From: Pseudomonas graminis
Lineage (GTDB): Bacteria; Pseudomonadota; Gammaproteobacteria; Pseudomonadales; Pseudomonadaceae
Assembly: GCF_001705435.1 (NCBI RefSeq)
Contig: NZ_MDEN01000059.1
Location: forward strand, 1-64,000
Direction: 5' to 3'
Length of the DNA stretch: 64,000 nucleotides
Shown: piece by piece, positions 17,501 through 26,359 of the stretch
How the letters are laid out: each line of letters opens with the position of its first letter
How positions within the stretch are numbered: position 1 is the first letter of the stretch
The notes under the pieces: generated by a model
Told to the model about the DNA's origin: nothing
Database searches by the model: none
The model's input: the letters and a program-made list of their open reading frames with translations, nothing else
Program-made: the position numbers and the translations under genes

Positions 17501-18883
17501 ATGCGTTGCCTGCTGTTCGTTTGTCTGGTTCTGACATCCCTTTCTTCCATGGCCCTTGACCGGTTTCAGGTCGAGGGCTACGTGCTGCCCAACGGTTTGC
17601 AGTTGTTGCTAAAGCCTGCGGACAAAGGTCACGTCTCTATTCGTCTCGTTGTGGGCATTGGCTTCGATGACTTCAAATGCGAAGACAAAGAGTTGCCGCA
17701 CTTGCTTGAGCATCTGCTTTTCAGCGGGATCGACAACAGCGGTGAGGGCGGCCTTGAGCAGCAGATGCAGGCACTGGGCGGCGAGTGGAACGCGTTCACC
17801 AGCAACACCGACACCACCTTTGTCATCGAGGCGCCGGCGCAAAACCAGCGCAAGGTGCTCGATCTTCTGCTCAATCTGCTGACCCACACGCAAATCAATC
17901 AGGCCAATCTGGACACTGCCAAGCGCATCGTCGCCCGTGAAGACGGTGGCCATTATTCGCATTTGCAACGCTGGCTGGACAAACGCGATCTGGGCCACGG
18001 CGCCAGCAGCCAGCTTGCCGTGGAGCTCGGCCTCAAATGCCCGGAGCGGGCCGAGGTTGATCACCTCACGCTGGAGCAAGTCGAGCATATCCACGACAAC
18101 TGGTACGCCTCAAACAACATGACGCTGATCATCGTGGGCGAACTCGACAAGTTGCTGCCGGCTTATCTGGAGCGCACCTTCGGCCAGCTTAATGCGGTCG
18201 ATCCAACCGAACATCCGCCGCTCCGCTCGATGACCGAAAAGGCCGATCCTGAGCGCACGCTGATCCGCGGCGCGTTGGGCGATGGCGCGAAGCTGCATCT
18301 GCTGTTCCCCGAGCCGGACATGGGCGAGCAGCACGATGAAACCTGGGACCTGGTGAAGGCTTATCTGGACTGGGCGCTGTACAGCGAACTGCGTCTGGAC
18401 AAGGGTTATTCCTACGGTCCATGGGCTGATCGCGAAGCGTTCGGGGACACCGGTTTTCTCAGCCTCAACGCCGACCTGAACCGCGAAGACGTCGATTCGG
18501 CCACCGCCGCCGTGCGTTCGATGCTCCAGCGGCTGCGCAAGGAAGGCATGGACCCGGCGACCTTTGCGCGGCTGCAGCAGGCATCCATTGCCAGGCAGGC
18601 CTGGGCGGTTCAGGGCAATAGCGCGCTGGCCGACTACTACTGGGGTGCGTTGAATGATTACGACGATGGTCGTTTCCAGGACCCGGCCAGGCGGACCCGT
18701 GGTGTAAGCCTGGATCTGGCCAATCAGGCGATGCGTCAACTGCTGGCGCAACCCGGGTATCTTCGCGTTGAAGAGCCACTGCTCAGCTACGATGAGCTGT
18801 ACGCTGTCGGATGCCTGCTGACAGCGCTGGTGGCGCTGCTGATTCTTTGGCGGTGGCGGGTTTACAAGAAGCGGCCTTTATAA
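17501..18883 (+). CDS. M16-family zinc metalloprotease, membrane anchored
   Basis: A 460-residue protein with a signal peptide (residues 1-19, ends SMA) and an M16 (insulinase/pitrilysin) domain. The inverted zinc motif HLLEH is at about residues 68-72, and the third ligand Glu lies 76 residues later in RIVARED, so the active site appears complete. The second M16 half follows (about 190-390). A hydrophobic segment with basic end (LLTALVALLILWRWRVYKKR) forms a C-terminal anchor. It is probably periplasmic, tethered to the inner membrane. The start follows AAGGA. The substrate is unknown. Confidence 0.85.
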   Translation: MRCLLFVCLVLTSLSSMALDRFQVEGYVLPNGLQLLLKPADKGHVSIRLVVGIGFDDFKCEDKELPHLLEHLLFSGIDNSGEGGLEQQMQALGGEWNAFTSNTDTTFVIEAPAQNQRKVLDLLLNLLTHTQINQANLDTAKRIVAREDGGHYSHLQRWLDKRDLGHGASSQLAVELGLKCPERAEVDHLTLEQVEHIHDNWYASNNMTLIIVGELDKLLPAYLERTFGQLNAVDPTEHPPLRSMTEKADPERTLIRGALGDGAKLHLLFPEPDMGEQHDETWDLVKAYLDWALYSELRLDKGYSYGPWADREAFGDTGFLSLNADLNREDVDSATAAVRSMLQRLRKEGMDPATFARLQQASIARQAWAVQGNSALADYYWGALNDYDDGRFQDPARRTRGVSLDLANQAMRQLLAQPGYLRVEEPLLSYDELYAVGCLLTALVALLILWRWRVYKKRPL

Positions 18884-18987
18884 GCGAGGCGCGTGGCGTT
18901 AAAAATTTCGTCGCGGTGGGCGCCGTCCAATTTTGGTTATTTTTATTCACCCAGATCCAGACCCATACCTAAGAGCGACGCGCCACG

Positions 18988-20163
18988 ATGCCGGACATTA
19001 ACGCAATCATTCACCACTCGCAGGTCCAGCGCGTGCTGGAGTTCATCAAGCGCTACCCCGGGCTGATTGCGTTCTTCGGGTTCTGTTCAGGCATTGGCAG
19101 CTTCATTCTGGTGGATCGACAGGCGAAGCTGGCCACATGGATTGCGGTCATTCTGCTGGTGAGCTGGATCTGGCTGATGGTGGAAAACAGCGCCGTCGCC
19201 CTGTTCGCGAAGATGTTCAAGCGAGAGATACCGCAGCCGCTGTTGCGCTACGCCACCCAGATGATCCACCAGGAAAGCCTGTTTTTCGTGCTGCCGTTCT
19301 TTTTCGTGACGACCACGTGGTACAGCGGACAGCTGGCGTTCACGGGGCTGCTCGGGGCTGCAGGACTGATTTCGATCATCGACCCGCTGTACTACAAATG
19401 GCTGGCCCCGCGCCGCTGGGCGTTCATGGCGCTGCATACCCTGACGCTGTTTGCCGCATTGCTCACGGCGCTGCCGATCATCGTTCACCTGACCACCGCC
19501 GAGAGCTACAAACTGGCGCTGGGCATTGCGATGCTGCTGTCGTTCCCGAGCCTGGCGTCGGGTTATCCGATCAACAGCTGGAAACGCGGCGTTGGCCTGG
19601 TGGCGATGACGCTGGCGATCGGAGGGGTAGGCTGGATGGCACGATTCTGGGTACCGCCGGCGACGCTCTGGCTGACCGAGGCGGCGATCAGCACGCGCTT
19701 CGATAACCAGAATCGGACCCCCGGCGAGAGTATTCAGGAAATCGGCGTCAACCAGCTGCGCAGTGCCGGTCTCTACGCCTACACATCGATCAACGCCCCG
19801 CGCGGCCTGAACGAGCGGATTTATCACGTGTGGCGCCACAACGGCGAGGAAGTGGAGCGTATTGCTCTAGACATCAAGGGCGGCCGTGAGGAAGGTTATC
19901 GGGCCTGGACGCACAAGCAGAATTTCCCGCCGGACGTGCTCGGCAAATGGCAGGTGAGGGTGCTCACTGAGGACGGGCAGATGATCGGTGTGCTGCGCTT
20001 TGACGTCACTGAGCGCGACCAGCCGGCCGTCACTCGCAACAAGATCAAGCCCGCAGGCCTGAAGCCAGGCACCGACGCTGCGGCTCCGGATGACTCGGAC
20101 GCGAAAAAACCCGCGGACAGCGCGCCAGCCGAGAGCCCGTCTGCCCCGGCCAACACCAACTAA
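18988..20163 (+). CDS. DUF5924/DUF2914 membrane protein
   Basis: A 391-residue protein with about six hydrophobic segments in residues 25-225, followed by a periplasmic-type beta-rich domain (about 240-345) with GLNERIYHVWRHNGEEV and KWQVRVLTEDGQMIGVLRFDV, and a disordered Lys/Pro/Ala tail. This matches the DUF5924 N-terminal and DUF2914 C-terminal families, neither of known function. It lies ten bases upstream of a Mce/Mla-like transport operon and may be co-transcribed with it. Confidence 0.75.
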   Translation: MPDINAIIHHSQVQRVLEFIKRYPGLIAFFGFCSGIGSFILVDRQAKLATWIAVILLVSWIWLMVENSAVALFAKMFKREIPQPLLRYATQMIHQESLFFVLPFFFVTTTWYSGQLAFTGLLGAAGLISIIDPLYYKWLAPRRWAFMALHTLTLFAALLTALPIIVHLTTAESYKLALGIAMLLSFPSLASGYPINSWKRGVGLVAMTLAIGGVGWMARFWVPPATLWLTEAAISTRFDNQNRTPGESIQEIGVNQLRSAGLYAYTSINAPRGLNERIYHVWRHNGEEVERIALDIKGGREEGYRAWTHKQNFPPDVLGKWQVRVLTEDGQMIGVLRFDVTERDQPAVTRNKIKPAGLKPGTDAAAPDDSDAKKPADSAPAESPSAPANTN

Positions 20164-20173
20164 GCTCGTCGCT

Positions 20174-21343
20174 ATGACCCCACTGACCACGCAGGCTTCC
20201 TCCGCGCCCAAGGATCCAGGGCGCGTGTTGATGGACACTTCGAGCAATCCGGCTCAGTTGCGGATCGCCGGAGACTGGACGCTCGCGCATTACCGCGAAC
20301 TCAAGCGCCAGACCGACGCATTAAGCGCCGGATTCGGCCCAACCACCCTCGTGGACATGGATGAGCTCGGCGCGCTAGACACCGCTGGCGCGTCGTTGCT
20401 GGTAGAGCTGCTCGGCGTGCAGCGCCTGCGTTTGCTGGCCGTGCAAGCGCCCAATCTGCCGGAGTCCAGCCGCGCGCTTATGCAGACCATCCAGAGCGCA
20501 CTGGCTGACTACTGCCAGCCCGTCCGAGAGCCAGAGGCGGCCGTGGGCATGCAGCTGCTGGCGCGAATTGGCGCGGCGGTGGAGGTGATCTGGAAGGACA
20601 CGCTGCAACTGCTCGGCTTTATCGGGCTCATCCTGCAGACCTTCGCTTCTACGCTGTTTCGCCCTCGGCGCTGGCGCACCACATCCGTTATCGCCCACAT
20701 CGAGCAAATCGGTCTGGACGCAGCGCCCATTGTGGCGCTGCTGACGTTCATGGTTGGCGCCGTGGTGGCCTTTCTCGGTGCCACAGTGCTAAAGGCTTTT
20801 GGCGCGACGATTTTCACCGTTGACCTGATCGGCTTCTCATTCCTGCGGGAATTCGCCGTGTTGCTGACCGCCATCCTGCTCGCCGGTCGTACGGCCAGCG
20901 CCTTCACCGCGCAGATCGGCTCGATGAAAGCCAACGAAGAGCTGGATGCGCTGCAAACCCTGGGGCTGAGTCCTACAGAGCTGCTGGTGCTGCCCCGCGT
21001 GCTCGCGCTGCTGATCTCACTGCCCATGCTGACCTTCCTCGCGATGATCTGCGGCATTGTCGGTGGCGGCGTGGTCTGCGCGCTGTCGCTAGGCATCTCG
21101 CCGGCGATGTTTCTGTCGTTGATGCAGGCCGACATCGGCGTGCAGCACTTTCTCGTGGGTATCGCCAAAGCGCCGATATTTGCGTTCTTCATCGCCGCCA
21201 TTGGGTGCCTGGAAGGCTTCAAGGTCGAGGGCAGCGCCGAATCGGTCGGGGCTCACACGACATCGAGCGTGGTGCAGTCCATTTTCGTGGTCATCGTGCT
21301 GGACGCCTTGGTCGCGATGTTCTGCATGGAGATTGGCTGGTGA
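20174..21343 (+). CDS. MlaE-like ABC permease with fused N-terminal STAS domain
   Basis: A 389-residue permease of the Mce/Mla family of lipid transporters. Residues about 15-110 form a STAS-like domain (LRIAGDWTLAHYRELK, then VDMDELGALDTAGASLLVELL), equivalent to MlaB. The permease domain follows with QIGLDAAPIVALLTFMVGAVVAF, and the EQ-loop-like SMKANEELDALQTLGLSP. The start at 20174 has no strong ribosome site and may be coupled to the preceding gene. Fusion of MlaB- and MlaE-like parts is known in pseudomonads. Confidence 0.85.
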   Translation: MTPLTTQASSAPKDPGRVLMDTSSNPAQLRIAGDWTLAHYRELKRQTDALSAGFGPTTLVDMDELGALDTAGASLLVELLGVQRLRLLAVQAPNLPESSRALMQTIQSALADYCQPVREPEAAVGMQLLARIGAAVEVIWKDTLQLLGFIGLILQTFASTLFRPRRWRTTSVIAHIEQIGLDAAPIVALLTFMVGAVVAFLGATVLKAFGATIFTVDLIGFSFLREFAVLLTAILLAGRTASAFTAQIGSMKANEELDALQTLGLSPTELLVLPRVLALLISLPMLTFLAMICGIVGGGVVCALSLGISPAMFLSLMQADIGVQHFLVGIAKAPIFAFFIAAIGCLEGFKVEGSAESVGAHTTSSVVQSIFVVIVLDALVAMFCMEIGW

Positions 21344-22146
21344 CCCGCCGCTGCGTACAACCCGTCGAGACGGTGATTGAGGTTCGCGGCCTGAGCAATC
21401 GCTTCGGCCCGCAAGTGGTGCACGAGAACCTCGATCTGGATCTGTATCGCGGAGAGATCCTTGGCGTGGTGGGCGGCTCCGGCGCCGGCAAGTCGGTGTT
21501 ACTGCGCAGCATTGTCGGGCTGCAAAGGCCTGCCGCAGGAAGCGTCCGTGTGCTGGGTCAGGATTTGCTGAATCTGCCCGACAACGCGCGCTCACAGGTT
21601 GAACGACGTTTCGGTGTCCTGTTCCAGAAAGGCGCGCTGTTCTCTTCGCTGACCATTACGGAGAACGTCGCGCTGCCGCTCATCGAACACGCCGGGCTGA
21701 GCCGGGAGGAAGCCGAGCATCTGGCCGGGATCAAAATGGCGCTGGCCGGACTGCCGCTGTCAGCGGCTCATAAATACCCCGCGTCGCTCTCCGGGGGCAT
21801 GATCAAGCGCGCGGCGCTGGCGCGAGCACTGGCGCTGGATCCGGACATTCTGTTTCTGGACGAACCCACTGCCGGGCTCGATCCGATCGGCGCCGGCGCG
21901 TTTGACCAGTTGATCCTGACGCTGCGCGACGCCTTGGGACTGAGCGTGTTCATGGTCACCCACGACCTCGACACGCTTTATACAATCACCGACCGCGTCG
22001 CCGTGCTGGCGCAGAAGCGTGTACTGGTCGCGGACAGCATCGACAGGGTGTCTGCGACCAAAGACCCGTGGATTCACGAATACTTCCATGGCCCGCGCGG
22101 CCGCTCGGCCTATTCAGCGGCCACTTACCCACACGAGGTCTCATGA
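21340..22146 (+). CDS. MlaF-like ABC transporter ATPase
   Basis: A 268-residue ATPase that starts with GTG overlapping the permease stop (GTGA). It has Walker A GGSGAGKS at about residue 46, the signature LSGGMIKRAALARALA at about 147, Walker B DILFLDEPTAGLD, and the switch His in VTHDLDTLY. LSGGM instead of LSGGQ is characteristic of the MlaF/Mce ATPases. It powers lipid movement between the membranes with the permease and the MCE protein. Confidence 0.92.
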   Translation: MTRRCVQPVETVIEVRGLSNRFGPQVVHENLDLDLYRGEILGVVGGSGAGKSVLLRSIVGLQRPAAGSVRVLGQDLLNLPDNARSQVERRFGVLFQKGALFSSLTITENVALPLIEHAGLSREEAEHLAGIKMALAGLPLSAAHKYPASLSGGMIKRAALARALALDPDILFLDEPTAGLDPIGAGAFDQLILTLRDALGLSVFMVTHDLDTLYTITDRVAVLAQKRVLVADSIDRVSATKDPWIHEYFHGPRGRSAYSAATYPHEVS

Positions 22147-23084
22147 TGGAAACCCGCGCCCATCACGTTCTGATCGGTCTGTTCACGGTCATCGTGGTCG
22201 CCGCCGCACTGCTGTTCGGTCTGTGGCTGGCGAAATCCAGCGTCGACTCGGCCTTCAAGGACTATCAGGTTGTCTTCAACGAGGCGGTGACCGGTTTGTC
22301 TCGGGGCAGTCCGGTGCAGTACAGCGGTATCAAGGTCGGTGACGTTGTGCAGTTGCGCCTCGATCCCCAGGACCCGCGCCGGGTGCTGGCGCAGATCCGT
22401 GTTGCCGGGGAAACCCCGATCAAGCGTGACACCTACGCAAAACTGGCACTGGCCGGCATCACCGGTACATCGCTTATCCAGCTCAGCGGCGGCACACCGC
22501 AAAGCGAGGCGCTGAAAGGCGAGGGCGGCAACCTGCCAGTGATCATCGCCTCGCCGTCGCCCATCTCCCGCCTGTTGAACGACAGCGACGACTTGCTCAG
22601 CGGCACCAACACATTGCTGCATAACGCCAACGCGATGTTTTCTTCGAATAACGTGGAGACGCTGTCGCGCACGTTGCAGCATCTGGAGCAAACCACTGGA
22701 GCGATCTCCGATCAGCGCGACGACATTCGTCAGGCCTTAAAGCAGATGACGCTCCTGAGCAAGCAGGCCGGCGCGACCCTGGAGCAAACCTCTACGCTGA
22801 TGCGCAACGCCAACCAGCTGCTGACCAGCGATGGCAGGCAAACCATCGCCAGTGCGCAGCAGGCGATGAAGTCCCTCGAACAGAGCAGCCAGACCATCAA
22901 TACGCTGCTCAAGAACAATCAGAATTCGGTGAATGATGGCCTGCAAGGCTTGGGCGAACTGGGCCCGGCGATTCGCGAGCTGCGTGAAACCCTCAGCTCG
23001 TTGAAAACCATTTCCCGCAGCCTGAATGCCAACCCGAGCGGCTACTTGCTGGGCAACGAGAAGAATAAGGAGTTCGAGCCATGA
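22143..23084 (+). CDS. MCE-domain (MlaD-like) lipid-binding protein
   Basis: A 313-residue protein anchored by one N-terminal membrane helix (about residues 9-30). The MCE domain covers about residues 40-120, with VTGLSRGSPVQYSGIKVGDV and the GITGTSLIQLSGG segment. The rest (about 140-300) is helical, with coiled-coil-like heptads rich in Gln, Ser and Leu. MCE proteins form hexameric rings that carry phospholipids across the periplasm. The start overlaps the ATPase stop (ATGA); the adjacent ATG at 22146 is an alternative. Confidence 0.9.
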   Translation: MMETRAHHVLIGLFTVIVVAAALLFGLWLAKSSVDSAFKDYQVVFNEAVTGLSRGSPVQYSGIKVGDVVQLRLDPQDPRRVLAQIRVAGETPIKRDTYAKLALAGITGTSLIQLSGGTPQSEALKGEGGNLPVIIASPSPISRLLNDSDDLLSGTNTLLHNANAMFSSNNVETLSRTLQHLEQTTGAISDQRDDIRQALKQMTLLSKQAGATLEQTSTLMRNANQLLTSDGRQTIASAQQAMKSLEQSSQTINTLLKNNQNSVNDGLQGLGELGPAIRELRETLSSLKTISRSLNANPSGYLLGNEKNKEFEP

Positions 23085-23719
23085 GGCGTGTCGGTCAATC
23101 CATTACTCGGCTGTTGTTGGCGGCAACGCTGTTGTCGCTCGGCGCCTGCTCGATCCTCCCCGAGCAAGCGCCTTCCGACGTCTACCGGTTGCCAACGGCA
23201 TTGCCTGCCAGCAAAGGGACCTCCCCCGTGGCGTGGTCCTTGCGGGTGGTACGGCCCAAGTCCAGCGAGACACTGGACAGCCCGCGCATCGCCGTCATCC
23301 CCCAGGGCAATGTGATCAGCAGCTACAAGGGCGCGCGCTGGAGTGATCCGGCGCCGGTCCTGTTGCGCAACCGACTGACCGATGCTTTCTATCGCGATGG
23401 GCGAGTGCAGTCGATCAGCACTGACGACAGCAATCTGCAGGCTGATTATGAATTGGGCGGGGAGTTGCAGGCGTTCCAGAGCGAGTATCGGGGAACCGCC
23501 ATTGAAGTGGTGATCCGCCTTGATGCGCGGCTGGTCGACGATCGCCAGCGGATTGTGGCGAGTCGGCGCTTTGAAGTGCATCAGCCGGTGGCTGACAAGC
23601 AGGTGTCGGCGGTGGTCTCGGCGTTCGGCCAGGCCAGCGATACCCTGGCCGCCCAAGTGTTGCAGTGGACCGTCGAGCAGGGCGAGAGACGTTACACCGC
23701 CGAGCCGAAGAACCAATAG
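23081..23719 (+). CDS. PqiC-like auxiliary lipoprotein of the Mce transporter
   Basis: A 212-residue lipoprotein with lipobox LSLGAC (Cys at about residue 23), predicted to be anchored in the outer membrane. The mature part fits the ABC-type transport auxiliary family (DUF330/PqiC) with YRLP near the N-terminus, SWSLRVVRPKSSETLDSPRIAV-like spacing and YKGARWSDPAPVLLRNRLTDAF at about 87-108. It overlaps the MCE stop by four bases and completes the four-gene operon. Its 3' end overlaps the convergent gene by 28 bases. Confidence 0.85.
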   Translation: MRRVGQSITRLLLAATLLSLGACSILPEQAPSDVYRLPTALPASKGTSPVAWSLRVVRPKSSETLDSPRIAVIPQGNVISSYKGARWSDPAPVLLRNRLTDAFYRDGRVQSISTDDSNLQADYELGGELQAFQSEYRGTAIEVVIRLDARLVDDRQRIVASRRFEVHQPVADKQVSAVVSAFGQASDTLAAQVLQWTVEQGERRYTAEPKNQ

Positions 23720-24930
23720 CAGACGGCAATCGCAGCGACCACACCGGCGAATTCGGCCAGCAGCGCGCAGCCCACTGCGTGTCGCGCGCGCTGGATGCCC
23801 ACCGCGCCGAAATACACCGCCAGCACATAGAACGTGGTTTCCGTGCTGCCTTGAATGGTCGCCGCGACGAGGGCCGGGAAGCTATCGACACCTTGGGTTT
23901 TCATGGTCTCAATCAACATCGCCCGTGCCGCACTGCCGGAGAACGGCTTGACCAGAGCAGTTGGCAGCGCATCGACGAATCGGGTGTCCATGCCCATCCA
24001 TTGAATCCCGTGACGAATCCCCTCAAGAATCAAATCCAGGGCGCCCGATGCGCGCAGCACGCCGACGGCGCAGAGCATCGCGACCAGATAGGGCAGCAGG
24101 TTCTTGGCGACGTCGAAGCCTTCCTTCGCGCCCTCAACGAAGGTTTCGTACACCTTCACCTTGCGAAGCGCGCCAACCACCAGGAACAGCATGATGATGC
24201 CGAACAGCGTCACATTGCCCAGTACCGATGACAGGCTCGACAGCGCAGCAGCGGACAACCCGGCCAGTACCGCCATGAACCCGCCCAGCAGCAAGGCGCC
24301 GGGAATCAGGTAAGCGAGCACCACCGGGTCCCACAACTTGAGGCGCTGCATGAACGCCACTGACAGCAGGCCGACCAGCGTCGAGGCGCTGGTGGCGAGC
24401 AGGATGGGCAAGAACACCATGGTGGGGTCAGCCGCGCCTTGCTGAGCGCGGTACATGAAGATGGTCACGGGCAGCAGCGTCAGCGAAGAGGCGTTGAGCA
24501 CCAGAAAGAGGATCTGCGCATTGCTGGCGATGGTCTTGCTGGGATTGAGCTCTTGCAGCGAGCGCATGGCCTTGAGGCCGATGGGCGTGGCGGCGTTGTC
24601 CAGACCCAGCGCGTTGGCGGCGAAGTTGAGGGTGATAAGGCCCAGCGCCGGGTGGCCGCGCGGCACTTCGGGCATCAGGCGATGAAACAGCGGCGCCAGG
24701 ACCTTGCCCAGCCAGTCGACGATCCCGGCCTTTTCGGCGATGTTGAGAAAGCCCAGCCACAGGGTCAGGGTGCCGAACAACAGCACCATGACTTCCACCG
24801 ACAACTTGGCCATGGCGAAGATGCTCTCGACCATGGCGGCAAAAACGCCGGCATTGCCCCCGACCAGCCATTGCGCCAGCGCAGATATCGCCGCGACCAC
24901 GAAAAACCCAAGCCATAGGCCGTTCAGCAT
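23692..24930 (-). CDS. SpmA-SpmB fusion, nucleoside recognition domain protein
   Basis: A 412-residue membrane protein that joins two halves, each a nucleoside-recognition (Gate) domain, equivalent to Bacillus spore maturation proteins SpmA and SpmB fused. The first half has GLITLNFAANALGLDNAATPIGLKAM and QILFLVLNASSLTLLPVTI; the second has GFDVAKNLLPYLVAMLCAVGVLRASG and VKPFSGSAARAMLIET. About ten hydrophobic helices are seen. The transported molecule is unknown; the family is also found in non-sporulating bacteria such as pseudomonads. Confidence 0.85.
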   Translation of the reverse strand: MLNGLWLGFFVVAAISALAQWLVGGNAGVFAAMVESIFAMAKLSVEVMVLLFGTLTLWLGFLNIAEKAGIVDWLGKVLAPLFHRLMPEVPRGHPALGLITLNFAANALGLDNAATPIGLKAMRSLQELNPSKTIASNAQILFLVLNASSLTLLPVTIFMYRAQQGAADPTMVFLPILLATSASTLVGLLSVAFMQRLKLWDPVVLAYLIPGALLLGGFMAVLAGLSAAALSSLSSVLGNVTLFGIIMLFLVVGALRKVKVYETFVEGAKEGFDVAKNLLPYLVAMLCAVGVLRASGALDLILEGIRHGIQWMGMDTRFVDALPTALVKPFSGSAARAMLIETMKTQGVDSFPALVAATIQGSTETTFYVLAVYFGAVGIQRARHAVGCALLAEFAGVVAAIAVCYWFFGSAV

Positions 24931-24981
24931 ACAAATCCCCTCGCAAGATGCGGCGATGATAACGGCGGGGGCAGAAACAAC

Positions 24982-25006
24982 AAACCCCGGCCGGGGCCAG
25001 GGTTTG
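24982..25006 (-). terminator. Probable terminator of gltP
   Basis: Downstream of gltP, AAACCC and GGGTTT arms enclose a self-complementary CCCCGGCCGGGG core. On the minus strand a T-rich stretch (TTTGTTGTTT) follows. Confidence 0.5.
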
Positions 25007-25027
25007 ATGATTCACGCCAGACAGTGA

Positions 25028-26359
25028 TTACTCGACCGTCGATTGACCCGCCGGCAGAGGGTCCTTGCCACGCCAGTGCGGCAGGGAGTTCCAGTAGCGC
25101 TCGCCTTTGGCGTCGTCGTACATGCCTTCCCAGCGCGAGATCACTAACACAGCCAGTGCGTTGCCGATCACGTTCAGCGCTGTGCGCGCCATGTCCATGA
25201 TGCGGTCGACGCCGGCAATGAACGCCAGGCCTTCCAGCGGAATGCCCACGCTACCCAGGGTTGCCAGGAGCACCACAAACGATACGCCCGGCACACCGGC
25301 GATGCCTTTGGAGGTCACCATCAGGGTCAGGACGAGCATCAACTGCTGGCCGATCGACAGATCAATGCCGTACAGCTGCGCGATGAACAGCGCTGCGATG
25401 CTTTGATACAGCGTCGAACCGTCGAGGTTGAACGAGTAGCCGGTGGGCACCACGAAGCTGCTGATGGCTTTGGGCGCGCCGTACGCCTCCATCTTCTCGA
25501 TCACGCGCGGCAGCACGGTTTCGGAGCTGGCGGTGGAGTAGGCCAGCACCAGTTCGTCTTTGAAGATGCGCATCAGCTTGAGCACCGAGAAGCCGAACAG
25601 GCGCGCAATCAGGCCCAGCACCACGAAGGCAAAGAAGGCGATGGCGACGTACACCAGAATCACCAGCTTGGCCAACGGCAGCAGCGAGGCGAAGCCAAAG
25701 TTGGCGACGGTCACGGCGATCAGTGCGAATACGCCGATTGGCGCGTAGTTCATGATCATGTGGGTGACCTTGAACATGGTCTCCGAAACGCCCTGGAAGA
25801 CCTTCACCAGCGGATCACGCACTTCGGCATTCAGGCTCGACAGACCCAGCCCGAAGAACACCGAGAAGAAGATGATCGGCAGCATGTCGCCACGGGCAAC
25901 CGCCGCGAAAATGTTCGACGGAATGAGGTTGAGGATCGTCGCAACGAAGGCATGGTCATGCTGCACTTCAGCGGTGGTCTTCTGGTACTGCGAGATGTCC
26001 ACCGTGCCCAGGGTGCTCATGTCGATGCCAGTGCCGGGATGGAAGACGTTGGCCAGCAGCAGACCGACGACAATGGCAATCGTGGTGACGATTTCAAAAT
26101 AGAGAATGGTCTTCAGACCGATACGGCCGAGCTTCTTGGCGTCGCCAACGCCTGCGATACCGACGACCAGGGATGAGATCACAATCGGGATAACGATCAT
26201 CTTGATCAGGCGGATAAAGATGTCGCCCGCTGGCTGCAGCACATTGCTGATCCACCAGGCTTTCTCGGTGCTGAAATGGTTCAGAACGGCGCCAATGGCG
26301 ATGCCGAGTACCAGGCCGATGAGGATCTGCCAGGCGAGGCTCAGTTTTGCCTTCTTCAT
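25028..26359 (-). CDS. gltP: Dicarboxylate/amino acid:cation symporter, GltP type
   Basis: A 443-residue DAACS-family carrier with eight hydrophobic helices and two re-entrant loops. Family marks are SSETVLPRVIEKME (about residues 272-285), PTGYSFNLDGSTLYQSIAALFIAQ and the loop VTSKGIAGVPGVSFVVL. It imports glutamate/aspartate or C4-dicarboxylates with protons. The start is set at ATG for MKKAKLSLAW; the AAGG ribosome site overlaps an ACAACAAGG tract like a Crc/Hfq CA motif. Distinguishing GltP from DctA is by overall resemblance and is less sure than the family. Confidence 0.85.
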   Translation of the reverse strand: MKKAKLSLAWQILIGLVLGIAIGAVLNHFSTEKAWWISNVLQPAGDIFIRLIKMIVIPIVISSLVVGIAGVGDAKKLGRIGLKTILYFEIVTTIAIVVGLLLANVFHPGTGIDMSTLGTVDISQYQKTTAEVQHDHAFVATILNLIPSNIFAAVARGDMLPIIFFSVFFGLGLSSLNAEVRDPLVKVFQGVSETMFKVTHMIMNYAPIGVFALIAVTVANFGFASLLPLAKLVILVYVAIAFFAFVVLGLIARLFGFSVLKLMRIFKDELVLAYSTASSETVLPRVIEKMEAYGAPKAISSFVVPTGYSFNLDGSTLYQSIAALFIAQLYGIDLSIGQQLMLVLTLMVTSKGIAGVPGVSFVVLLATLGSVGIPLEGLAFIAGVDRIMDMARTALNVIGNALAVLVISRWEGMYDDAKGERYWNSLPHWRGKDPLPAGQSTVE

